Below are positions 24,413 to 35,430 of a stretch of DNA of 64,000 nt, piece after piece. Origin of the DNA: Saccharum officinarum (Eukaryota; Streptophyta; Magnoliopsida; Poales; Poaceae). The stretch is from NCBI GenBank assembly GCA_020631735.1, contig CM036225.1:68064662-68128661 (forward strand), read 5' to 3'. The position numbers were made by a program, and so were the translations under genes. A model generated the notes under the pieces. That model made no database searches. It saw only the letters and a list, made by a program, of their open reading frames with translations, and was not told where the DNA came from. Numbering within the stretch: the stretch's first letter is position 1; every line of letters starts with the position of its first letter.

Positions 24413-25691
24413 CATAGATATTAAGATTGATCTGGCAAAAACAATAGATGGTTAGAACAATTTAGATGACGTGGCTTATTGTGAACATAGAGAAGTAACA
24501 ATTAATGACTCTTAGTGAGTTGTATCTATATAGGTTATATAGAATATATCCTATGAACCAATAGATATGGAAGCCTTGATATTACTTAGGCATTTCAGGC
24601 ATGAGGCATGTTGGTAACAACCAAGTCTAATAGGACTATACAACAATTGAAACTTGTGGATGATTTTGCTACCGGAAACCTTATTAGGACAATCACATAG
24701 TAGTAAACTTGATTATTAGGACAAGCTCACTTCAGAACCCAAAAGTCGAAGTGCTATTCCAAGTTGTAGATAGCACTTAGCACTTCGTGCTGAAAGGCCT
24801 TCTGTTTCAATGGATCATAAGCTTCTTTGCTTACTTTGCTATCTTTTACTCCTCCAGATGCACTTAGACTTTTAATGTTCAAAACATAGAGAAATGCAGT
24901 AAAAGAAGCGTACAAGATAGGATAAAGATGCCAGCGGAAGAAAAAAAAATCTGACCCTAAGATAAAAGGATCAAACTGATGGCATCTGAAGCAAGAAATA
25001 TGCTTATTATTACCCAAAAGAGTGAAAGACACTTTATACACAGCATCCTTGACCAACAAGAAAATGACAAAAACTGATAATAATTAATGCCATGCACATA
25101 CCTGAAAACATGCTACATAATTTAAAATCAGGAACAAATGGGCATGAGACATGGCTTCAGGTTTCACGCATCAACTGTCTGGGGTCGATAACCGCCTTGA
25201 GTGAATAGCAAGATATAAAAAGCTTTTTTTCGCAAATATACAGATATACAAGACCTGTAACAATGGAAAAATACCAACAATGACAGTGCATTGAGATGGA
25301 GCTTTTTTGTCTAAAGGCATCCTTCAGATTGCAGAGGTGCAGAAAAAACAAATTCAGCAGATCCACACAATCAATGTTTATTTTCAGATTGCAGAGGTGT
25401 CACATAACATGACCAAAAAATAATGCCCAAGATACAACGAATTAAATTCCAATGGATATAATTGGAAAAAAAACTAAACAACACAAACACTGTTTCATTG
25501 AGGTTAAGTTATTGAACTAACGAACAACACACCAATCCAGCCCACCAAATAGTTGCTGCAACAGCTGTTGCATATATGCAGATCCCACTCTGTAGTTTAG
25601 TCGAAGCAGCCTCTATATACACACCTCTCTTTCACTCTTTCCATGGAAGTAGTTAGAGTGTGTATAACCAGCCAATTATATTAGTTCAAGC
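24413..25691. other. Intergenic / 3' flank of the cyclin gene
   Basis: AT-rich sequence between the Tat LTR and the cyclin stop codon. A possible polyadenylation signal AATAAA for the cyclin transcript lies on the minus strand at 25382-25377, about 310 bases past the stop. A 15-base word CAGATTGCAGAGGTG occurs twice, near 25325 and 25385. Apart from the short exon-like segment at 24754-24870 I recognise no gene. Confidence 0.5.
24754..24870 (-). other. Possible orphan 3'-terminal exon of an unidentified gene
   Basis: On the minus strand an open frame reads SASGGVKDSKVSKEAYDPLK, then QKAFQHEVLSAIYNLE and a TAG at 24756-24754. The composition (charged, helical, no low complexity) looks protein-like, and an AG precedes it near the ATTAAAAG. 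I do not recognise the family and see no upstream exons before the cyclin gene. It may be a captured gene fragment, a tail exon, or chance. Confidence 0.25.
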
Positions 25692-28600
25692 TTAGGTTCT
25701 TGCATCCAGCAAGAAAGTTGCAGGTTCCGATTTCGCAGCACATCCATATCTAAAAGTGCTGTACTTTCTATGGACCCCGGTAAGTTTTCCATGAGCTGCT
25801 CTTTGGTGCAGTTCAACCATCATCCTAGAGCAAACCCTGCAATGTAGAAGGGGCCATGTAACTGTAAGCACAAACTGAAAAGGTACACCTTTTGTAATAT
25901 ATAAAGAGTAGGGAGGTATAACTACATTAGTTGTTCTTCTGAATATTTTGTGTGCAGCTCACAGCATTTGTTCCAGGACTTGAACCCATTTATGGTGCAT
26001 TGAGCTGTGTAGATGGCAGCAGCTGCTAGCATAGAGGGGCAGAACTGGAGCATCTCGTATTCGACAAGACTCAGCTCGATCATGAAGAAAGACAGGAGTT
26101 CGAGCTGTCCAGTAGTATAAACATTTTGTCAGGGTTTATGTACTTGTACAGCAAAGCTATAGCTTACATGATTTATTGATCACAAAAACAGGAGTATGTA
26201 TTAGTATCTTACCTTCTTCTCAGATTGTGCTGCCTTTAGAAACCTTCTCATGAAACAGTATGGAGTCGGGACCGACATATTGAAATTAAGTGTGTTCACT
26301 ATCCTCCTCTCCTGCAGAGATTTCAATGTCAGTTATCTGTTTTTTTGGCACTAAAAATCAACATGCAGCACATTTTTTTACCATTTCAAGAATATCAGCC
26401 CTTGTGTAGGCGCGATCACAGATTAAGATCAGATCCTCGACCACCGGTACGCTCACTTCTTCATACTTGCACGCGAGCAACATAGCAGTTACACCAACTA
26501 ACTGAAGCTTCTTCCGCACCACAGTTTCACGTGCCAAGAATCTATCTATGATGTTCACAGTTAGGAAAAGGGTCTCCTCCAACAGCTCTAATTTGTAGTG
26601 TACCTGCATTGAAAAAAGAAATAAAACATGGAATTTTAAGGTCTAACAGAGCATATGAAAAATACTAAATCGAAAGCTTTAGACGTTTGCTTAAAATCCC
26701 CACCTCTATCAGCCAGTCAATTAGAATGCCACGCATCTTCTCATTTATATCGGTTTGGCTTGACATGTAATTTGTAGGGACACAGCTTGCACCCTGTGTA
26801 CAAGTGTTGCAATCAGATTACAAATGCCAACAACAGGGTAATTGCAAATATCTTCAGGTTCAAGATCAGAGTTCTACCTCAGTTTTCCTGTAAAATCTGT
26901 AAATTTCATCTACATAGTCAACCACAGCCAGGGAGTTTCCTGCATCACAACTGTCAATATCGGGTGCTGCCTCCTCAATATCTTCCATCTCGATCTCTTT
27001 CAGTTCAGAGCTCATCTGAAATGACTTGTATTAATGACAATTACAAATAGACCAATCTATTATGCTTACCAAGGGCTAAGTAATGTCAATTTACCATTTC
27101 ATCCATCTCCGACAGCATAGGCAAGGGAATGTCATCAGTCATTTTTGTGCTTTCCATATCTGCAGGTGTGTGGAATGCTGTATCTGCGTTTCTTTTCAGT
27201 CTTTCACTTCCAATTGGCTGCATGGCAATAAATATTCTGAGCTGATATATGAATACTACTACTTGTTGAAACAAGGTCGGATTTCACTGTAGTATGTGGA
27301 GATGTGAACTGAAAGAAAGTTGCACGACATTTATGAACAAAAAGGTCTACTAGAATAAAGATAGTTTGTAGAATATTCAAATTCTATATATGCATATACA
27401 AGAGCAGTCAGCATAAATTAGAAGATTCAGTGCATAGATCAAAACTTTATATACTATATGCAAAAGCTGAATTTATTATTATTATATATAAAGGACTTTA
27501 ATATACAAGTTTGAAGTCCATGGGTGCCCTTTCACACTTCACAGGTCAGATATTTGCCACAAGTTGCAGCAACATGCATCCAAGAATTGTCAATTTCACA
27601 GCAAAAACATAGTGCATCACATTCAAATATTTCAAAACTGGATATGCTACGTGCAAATAAAATCTGAATTCTCTTTCACACTGATGAAATGTCTGAATTG
27701 GCGTATTTACCATAAGAAGCAGCAGGGACGAAGCCAGAAAAAATTTTAGGTGGGGCTGAACAAAAGCACGGCTACAACAACATAATCTCACTATGGCTCT
27801 TTACAATAGACAAATATAATAATTTGAAGTAGTCTTATATTGAAACATCAACGAAAATCAAAAATAGATCATGAAATGCCAAATTAAAAAAACTTTCTCC
27901 AATTTCCTACATGGCCACCGCCTCACTGCATGCCAGACTGCTTTTTTTTTTTAGAATCGCATGCCGGACTGGACTGTTGGTGACGAACGCGTCGATGCTT
28001 CACAGGCCGAACCAGCTCCCTGCCGTGGCCACGCGTGCTGCTAGTATTCGTTGAAACAACTGGGCCCTGCTAGGCCGGTCGAGCCTGCCGCCGTGTCACC
28101 GTGTGCAGCAACATACACTCACGCATCCCGTCCGTGGCCGCCGGGTCCTAGCTGTCCGGGTAACTCGGCAACCGTAGCCCGGGCTCCAAGGGGGCTTCGC
28201 GTAATCGACAGCCGTAGCCCGGGCTCGAGCCCCCCTTGCCCGGGTGCTGGCTTCGTCGCTGAGAAGCAGCAGCATATATCAGGAAATTATCTAACTGGAA
28301 GCAAAAGACAGTGCACTGCACATTCATAATCTAGCTCCTACGTCAATCCTAACTTGTATAATGCCATAATGGGAGCGTAAAGTTACAGAAACAAACAGCA
28401 GTGCACAGAGCAGACACTATCAAACTAGCAACAATTTGAATATCTTTAATGACTATTACCAGATGGGCAACCGTAGGTTGGTTTGCCAGTGTTGCAGCGA
28501 ATTTCCTGCCAAAAGAGCAATTTATACTACTTCATTAACCTGGTATATATGGTAATTCGATCCAGGATGGTAATTAGTAACTACTAGAAGTGAGGTGTTA

Positions 28601-28932
28601 GATTGCAAACCTTGTGACCGGACGGTGTCCAACAAAGCCAGCTTGATCTTTAGTATTTACAGCAGCAGCTGGTTTTCTGAAGCAATGAAATTAACTCAAT
28701 TAGAGATCCAGTTCATGCAATTGGAAGCTACAGGTGAAGCAAAATTTGTGCACAGCTCGGGGGCTTACTCTGAGAGACCCCTCTTGCTGACAGCCAAGTG
28801 CTGGTGCGGGCCTCCTATTATGTTCTTGATGTCACTGAGGGCTCTCCGGTTGGTGTTGGCCATCTCCGGCGCAAACTTGACGCCCTCCATGGCAACACCT
28901 TGGTGGCCGTTTTCAGATCTCAGATTCTCCAT
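25692..28932 (-). CDS. CYCB2: B2-type mitotic cyclin gene (ten coding exons)
   Basis: Cyclin B2 binds and activates a CDK to drive G2/M entry. I reconstruct exons 28932-28769, 28676-28611, 28505-28460, 27217-27095, 27015-26878, 26793-26704, 26603-26382, 26311-26213, 26104-25926 and 25836-25692. All introns are GT-AG, phases agree, and the total is 1272 bp, 423 residues plus TAA. Start: ATG at 28932 ([10 protein letters not shown]), the family's usual N-terminus. Residues 29-37 (RRALSDIKN) fit the RxxLxxIxN destruction box. The cyclin N box spans about 167-300, with [13 protein letters not shown] at 199-211 and [12 protein letters not shown] at 251-262. The C-terminal cyclin box follows ([15 protein letters not shown]) and the protein ends in FLLDART. 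Length and order match plant CYCB2 proteins. No stop or frameshift was seen, so the gene looks intact. Intron 3 (1242 bp) is enlarged by a hAT insertion; the others are 70-108 bp. B2 versus B1 subgroup is from overall sequence resemblance. Confidence 0.93.
27723..28261. mobile_element. Non-autonomous hAT transposon in cyclin intron 3
   Basis: Terminal inverted repeats CAGGGACGAAGCCAG (27723-27737) and CTGGCTTCGTCGCTG (28247-28261) match at 14 of 15 positions. They are flanked by a perfect 8-bp duplication AGAAGCAG (27715-27722 and 28262-28269). The CAG...CTG ends and 8-bp duplication are diagnostic of the hAT superfamily. At 539 bp with no transposase it must be mobilised by another element. 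Its right half is GC-rich (from about 27985) and unlike the AT-rich intron. Confidence 0.9.
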
Positions 28933-29810
28933 TGCTGACGAGCTACTGCAGCAAGAAAGTCAAACCGAACTGTACATGAGAAACCGATAAACGCCAAGAG
29001 CCACGCGGATCTGCTCAAAGCAAGGCCTTTTGGTTTGAATATCGCGTGACATTCCGCATCGTAGTACGTCAAAGACGACAAATGCGGCAGGTAGGGCCAT
29101 AGGAAGGTCGAGAAATAGATTAAAACGCTGCGAATTTCGGGGAACTTTGAAAAAAAAAGATCCTGCTGCTGAGCTACTGATGGTATGTTCCATAGCTGGA
29201 GTCTGGAGAGAAGCGAGAGATCCCCCAGCTCAGGCTCAGTCAGAGAAGAGGAAAAGAGGAAACTTTGAGAAATTCGGGGCAAGAAGCTCGCAAGAACTCG
29301 GGTTTTCCGAGAACGCCAGGCCAAATTCTCGGCGTTCTTCGATGGAATTCGAAGAGCAGAGGAGATCTTCGGGAGCAGATCCGCCCACAGCAGGCAACAA
29401 AGCTAGCTAGCTAGCTACGGGTCTGAATGCAATCTCGCTTTCAGCTAATCTTCTCCCTGAATTGCTCCATCTGACCGGAGATCCAAGGGAGTCGCAGCTC
29501 AAGAACCCAAATCCAACGCAAAACAAGAGCAGGGAACAATTCAAACCCTAGCGCAAACTAAAGCTCAGACTACCGCACCCAACAACCCCGTTCAAGAACG
29601 CACGCGTTGGTCCAAGAACCAAGCTTTCTTCCATCCCCACGGCCGCCGGATGCGAAAGAGAAGCACGTACGGACCTCGGGATGAACCAACGGGAGACGAA
29701 GCGCAGCACGGCAGGAGCTCTCCCCCCTGACGGACGCGGCCTCGCCGCCTCTCCGCTTGCTGCTGGTGTCAGGCAGAGGCAGGAGCCAGCAAGAAAGAAG
29801 AGGAGGAGCG
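28933..29810 (-). other. Probable 5' leader of the cyclin gene, perhaps with a 5'-UTR intron
   Basis: Between the TATA-like box and the start codon the minus strand has no cyclin coding potential. A good acceptor (TTTCTTGCTGCAG) lies at about 28945, only 14 bases before the ATG context, suggesting a spliced leader. A donor candidate such as GAGGTCCGT lies near 29678. The exact transcription start and splice pair cannot be fixed without RNA evidence. Confidence 0.45.
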
Positions 29811-29835
29811 GAGGAGAGAGACGGGCCACGGGAGA

Positions 29836-29963
29836 GATAAAATAGGGGGACGAGACCCGAAAGGGAAAGGGCGGTCCGAGCCGTTTAAACGCAACGGTCG
29901 TGCGATGGGGGCCGTCGGATGGGATCTGGACGGCCGGGGGAGCTGTGGGGCTCCCCTCAACGG
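29836..29963 (-). promoter_or_regulatory. Cyclin promoter: TATA-like box and three AACGG (MSA-type) cores
   Basis: The minus strand has TATTTTATC at 29844-29836. Just upstream are three AACGG words: CCGTT on plus at 29881-29885 (AACGG on the gene strand), and AACGG on plus at 29893-29897 and 29959-29963, the last as CTCAACGGCTA, one mismatch from the YCYAACGGYYA mitosis-specific activator bound by three-repeat MYB proteins. Clustering of such cores is typical of B-type cyclin promoters and implies G2/M expression; function is inferred. Confidence 0.5.
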
Positions 29964-30184
29964 CTAGGGATGCCACATGTGCTCCTGCTTTCAAAAATAT
30001 GCACACTTTGTTTGCAAGCCTTGATGACCCAGCAAAGACTTTTAAGACTGTGGATAGATGACCATTACATGAGGCGGCGTCAGCTTTAAGTTTCCATCTA
30101 GTAGACAGTAGTATATATGTGCATCTTTTTAATTAGCTATGTATAGGATCAAAAGACGCATGTGTACGTAATTCCTATGTAGGA

Positions 30185-30545
30185 GTATTGCTGAGTTTAG
30201 TTCCATGGGTTTTGTCACATTCTTCGTACTAAATTTAATAGATTTATAATCACCGCGATATGCATGTATCGCTGATTTTGGTTCCATGGGTTGATTTGAC
30301 ATTCTTCGTACTAAATTTAATAGCTTTATATGTATCACCATCGGTTTGTTTCATGGGCTGATTTCACGTTCTTCGTACTAAATTTATAGCCTTATAATTG
30401 TCAGTCGAGTCTACTAAACGTGCAGTAATTGGGTTGATTTCATGTCTTTGTACTAAATGTATAGCCTTATAATTGTCGCGATACATATTGCTAATTTTGG
30501 TTCCATGGGTTGATTTCACGTTCTTTGTATTAAAATTCTATGTCC
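30185..30545. repeat. Degenerate minisatellite, unit about 70-90 bp, about five copies
   Basis: The block GGTTCCATGGGTTGATTT, then CACATTCTTCGTACTAAATT and TATAGCCTTATAAT, recurs about five times with substitutions and small deletions. It lies in the AT-rich region upstream of the cyclin promoter. Confidence 0.75.
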
Positions 30546-31806
30546 AGATTTTTTATTATAACCTACTTTTAGTTAAATTGATTTACCGTGGTGTCACGAG
30601 GAGCTCTATTTTATGCTCAATTTAGTTAGGCTGGAACATGGTTTACAAATATTATATTCAGTTGTAGCTCTACTCCTACACTACTGCAGTGTATCTTCTG
30701 ATCCTCCGTACTACCGCTACTGCCTAGCTGTTCTTGCCTGTGGGCCCCACTCCGTGCAATCACATCTCTACCGTTATGCTGAGTTGCTGGCACTGACAGT
30801 ATAGCATCGATCGCTATTCCCAAGAGGAGAATGAGAAATCAGAAATCAATGTTCAACAATTTGTAAATTCCTAGTGTGAAACAGATAGACTAGATATTTG
30901 GATTTCAAAATGTGAAAATCAGTTGAAATTTGTGGCAAAATCAAATTAATGGATACTACATGCCAAAGAAAACTAAAGCGTATCTTCTGATCCAGGTAGC
31001 TAATAATTAAATGGTTGGATGCAGTTGTTTTACAAGTTTCCTTTCCCTGGTTTAAGATTTTCCATATAACCTGTTTTTGAATTTCATATGTAGGCCCACT
31101 TTAACGACTAGGAATTCAGCAAGAAAACAGGAAAAAAAAGGAACTTGAATCTTCAGCATGAGGAATAATCGTCATCTTGGAGTTTCCAAAATACATTTTT
31201 TAAAAGAAAAACAATTCACCCAAAAAGTTATGCACATTGAAGATTTGGTGCAAAAGTAGAAACGTGGCAAGAAAAGAGCGATAGAAACCGTTCAATTCCA
31301 ACGTTCGAAATGGGACATAAGCATGAGCTTCAAATTTCCCTTATTCTAGTCTTATTAAGGACAAATGAGTCGTTGTTAGCAGGGAGCCTATGCAAAATCA
31401 TTGTTCAGTGTGCGTGCATTGCCCAGACACGTGATGCACACGCTCTAACTGACTAGCAAAGAACGGGTGTGGATAGCACAAGGGATGGTGGGCAGTGCAG
31501 CTGGCAACGAGGTCACCACAGACCGATGGGCATTAGACAAGGTGGTGGTAGTAGAGAGGGTGGAGATTTGAGGTTAGGATTCCATGTCCAGCGACCTTAG
31601 AGGGGGACGAGGGCGTAGTTGGCCTGGCGGTGGTGGTGCTCACAAGCAAGGCGACAGGGACAAAGCTTTGTCATCTTCCTTCTAAGAAGATTCCAATCAG
31701 AGGAAAAGTAGAACGGCAGGATATTCAACTCCACAACAAGATCGACGACGCAGATGCTAGACACGATCACCGCTGAGCTCAATGACTACATTGGTGCGGG
31801 CAACCG
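30546..31806. other. Intergenic, nothing recognised
   Basis: No open frame, RNA or repeat with clear structure was recognised. The part at 31480-31800 is GC-richer and may be a degraded transposon or gene relic. Confidence 0.4.
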
Positions 31807-31839
31807 GTGCTTGGCATCGCTCTTCTTAGTCACGGGCTA

Positions 31840-32046
31840 ATACTTGCTTCACCCCCCCTCTTTGGTCGCAAAATTGTTCCTTGTTTAGCACAATTTTCTA
31901 GCAGCGCCGTTCAAGCCGGCGATTTGTGCCGTGTGCCTGGTCCACGCACCACGGCACCTCGCCATGGGACACGACCGTTTCGTAACGTAAACTCTTTCTC
32001 CCCTTAATGAGACATGTGCAACGCACGATTTCAAAAAAAGAAAAAA
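31840..32046 (+). mobile_element. Probable truncated LINE-like retroposon 3' end
   Basis: The segment ends CTCCCCTTAATGAGACATG, GCAACGCACGATTTC and then a poly(A)-rich tail (about 32032-32046), resembling 3' ends of grass L1-type elements. No coding part remains and I could not confirm a target duplication. Confidence 0.35.
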
Positions 32047-32076
32047 ATAGAGTGGCCGGAGCGGTGGGGGGTAAAT

Positions 32077-35000
32077 TGTGGCAGAACCGCCTGAATTAAC
32101 ACACTTTTAGAGGCGCTGTCTTCCACTAGACACTAAGCACCCCAAAAGTGAGCCAAGTCAAGCAGTTCTGTCGAGCACACCCAACGGGAGAACTCGAAAC
32201 GTTCCACAATTTTACACCCGGGATCCAATAATGAGTACAAGCTTATAATACTTAATCCATTTCATACAACAAAGAGTCTCAGAAATTCTTTATTACAGTA
32301 CCAAAGTTCAGAGTGCGATAAATTAAACAGCGGAATAAAACAACATCTAGCGGAGCGGTATAAGGATCCGTCTGTGCCCACCAGAAGAATCCTCCACACA
32401 ACAGTTAGCTTCTCAAGCAGCACCTGCAACAAGGGTAAATAAACCCTGAGTACACAATGTACTCGCAAGACTTACCCGACTGGGAATATATTTCCCGACT
32501 CTCAAGGATTATGATAGGCTTTATGGCTTGTGGGTTCTTGTTTGCGGAAAGCAATACTAAGGGTGAGTCCTTATTTAATTAAATTATTAACAGCCATGTT
32601 AAATTCATTATCCAACCTACTATGTAAGCACCTGTTCTATCATCAAGCAAGGGTTGAGCAATCAGAATCATTTTTCCATCTTTCATATGCCAGTTCTTAC
32701 TACGGTGCCAGAGTGCAGTCAAGCCGTACCGTCACGTAGAAACGGCGATTCGCGAATCAATATGCCCAGCTGGGTGCCCCGAAAACACACGCCCCGCTTG
32801 TACCCTGGGCACAAGCAAGACCAACCCGTTCCACTCCTGTCAAGGGGTCCAGGTCCCCGTCCAAGCTCGGACTCTAAGCCCCCAACACTGCAGGCCCGGC
32901 CTCAGTATGGTGCTTAGACCTCCTCAACCCAATATATATATAACCACCCTAAAAAGCCGGTCCGGAAAGAGCCGGAACCCATGACAAGAGAGGAACAAGT
33001 CTTCCTAGCCCCCATCCGCTAGTATATGCTCAGGACAATATATCTGTGACTTGACCAGGGATCCAGTGCAACGAACGGTCCTTAATCGACACGGACAGGG
33101 AAAAAAGTGCAACCAAGCTATGCCCCGTGGCCGCGGGACATAACCTGTTACACCCACCAATACCCATACCATATCCCTGCCCGGTCACCATTTCCTTTTC
33201 CATCATTTCATCATTAGTGTAATAATAATAATAATAACCACCTATTGTGAGTAACGACAGGTTACTCACGCTACCGATAAACCTAAGCAAAGCAGCTACA
33301 CGATCCTGTACTAGTAAGACTCATGGGTAGATATATATATATGCATGTGGATATCATAAAACTCCTGCAACGTAAATGCACAACCTATATATATATATAA
33401 TAATTTGTAAAATAAGGGTTATGCACCGGGGCTTGCCTTGGGCAGGCGCGGTGTCAGCAAAGTCAGTGACGGGTGGCTCTGGAACTTCCTCCTGCACGAG
33501 GATCTCCTCGTACTCTTCGATGACTTCGTCGTACTCCTGCTCGCCGAATGTCACGATCTCCAGTGGCTCGTCCTCTATATGCATGCAGTGATGATGATGC
33601 AATAATTAATATATAGGCAACCGCAACTCTTAAAATAAGAATACATCTACCAAGCTACAAGCTAACTCTAATGACTAATACGCAAAGTTACCTATTATTC
33701 CCACTAAACAAGTATGAAACATTTCATGTATTATCTTAGCAACTAAAGGCATCCTTATTGTTAAAATCAATTTACTATATATATAATAAAACCAGGAGCG
33801 CTAGTTACCAAGCATCATAAAAATTTATTCTCTAAACAACCATAATAAGCATTTCAAAATAATAAAGTAACCCTAAAGGTATCACTGAACTATACGAACT
33901 AATTACACTAACAGATAGATCATGAATTTAGGAATCTAACAAAATTTATTTCACAATCAATAAATAAATTCAAAAGAGCTCTAGAGATGAAGAAAACGAT
34001 ATTATTGGAGGAGGCTAATCACGCAATTGAACTTGTTGACTTGCACATGACTGTGGGTCTAGAATTACTAGATGAGACCACGGGTCAAGAAAATAATAAA
34101 GAAGAAGAATGAAGGAATTCTTACAGACTAGCTACCTCAGAATTGAATGAAGTGCCACCTACGGTGATCGATGTGCGGAGGCAATGCAAGAGGAGAGACA
34201 CCAGGGAGCTTAGCAAATGCTTGCCCTGCGTGGAGTGGAGCAGAGCCATATATAGCACTGATCGTGGGTGGTCATGACAAGCTAAGTAGTCTGGAAGCAC
34301 GAAACGAGTTGGCAGGGTTGTCCTCTGGCTCCGTGCCGTGTGCGGTGGTGAGGTCTTGGTCATGAGAGAATTAATTCAAGGATTGAACTTTGAGTGGTCT
34401 TGGACTTACGAGCATGTCAGGACTAGGGTGGGCTTTGGGCTGAACGTGCTCAGCGGTGGGGTGCTGGTTCATTTATGCAGGTCAAGGAATTAATTGAGGA
34501 GGAGATCACAGGTCAAGGAAACATTAGAGAATAAGAAGATCAATTGTAAACTAGCTACCTCAGCTGATGATAGCTCGGAGAGAAATCGATAGACGCAACT
34601 CTCTCGGGCAAGAACAGAAGAACTTGATTTGAGAGGAAGAAACAAGTGAGCAGCGGAGCGAAATAGCTCGGCGTATCCTTTTAAAGACAGAAGACGCAGG
34701 AATAGAGAAGCGAAGACATGACAACGACGCGTCATAAGGTTAGTAGCTAAACTAGCTTGCTTAAAGGTAATAAAGCGCCGCGGGAACGACGTGCTGCATG
34801 GACAAACAACATTTTCCACTGGCTAGGTGATTTTTCCACGGATGAACAGTAACTTCTGCGTGTGAACAGTGATTTCCACGCGTGAACAGTGCTTCCTGTA
34901 CTGCTACAGTACCGACGTATGGAAAATTCTTTGCTGCTCCAGCTCTGACGTGAGGAAGGGTGCGTGCACTGCGTTTGCAGAGCAGTGAGCGAACGGCGTG

Positions 35001-35342
35001 CTCAGCGACCGAACTTGTGAGTGAGATTAATGCGTAGCGTGTGCGATATACTATGGTAGTGGTAGCGCGTCTTGCACTGATGATTTTGCAAGGTGATTAG
35101 CAAGCGAAGTAAAGGCGGGATAATTAGAACAACGAGAGATGACAGTGGCGCGTCGCGAGATTGATAGAGATAAAAATCTTACCAAGTGGTATGCTAATAA
35201 TTAGCGAATGACAATAATTTGTCATTTGACTTTGTGGCTATGGAGCTCTCACGTGAAGATACATGACGTGCTTGAAGGGCTACTTGGACTTTATGAAAAA
35301 TATTTAGTGACTTGTTGACGCGGTAACACCGAGGGTGTTACA
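32077..35342 (-). repeat. 3' LTR of the Tekay/Del element
   Basis: 3266 bp, plus-strand ends TGTGGCAGAACC and GAGGGTGTTACA (TGT...ACA termini). Aligned by eye with the other LTR: about 5 substitutions before 32762, a highly divergent block 32762-33057, then 3 substitutions and 2 small indels to the end. Confidence 0.95.
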
Positions 35343-35354
35343 CTCTACCCCCCT
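35343..35354 (-). other. Polypurine tract
   Basis: Directly outside the 3' LTR the minus strand reads AGGGGGGTAGAG, the expected primer for plus-strand DNA synthesis. Confidence 0.85.
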
Positions 35355-35430
35355 AAATGAAAATCTCGACCCGAGATTTCATGTGCCTAGTGTGAGAAAA
35401 GAGGTTGAAATAAATTTTTAATCTCGATAA

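Noticed and set aside
34121..34819. LTR frames at 34121-34363 and 34490-34819 (and copies at 42527-43225)
   Set aside because: The first spans the TATA box and both look low in coding signal; probably chance in LTR DNA.
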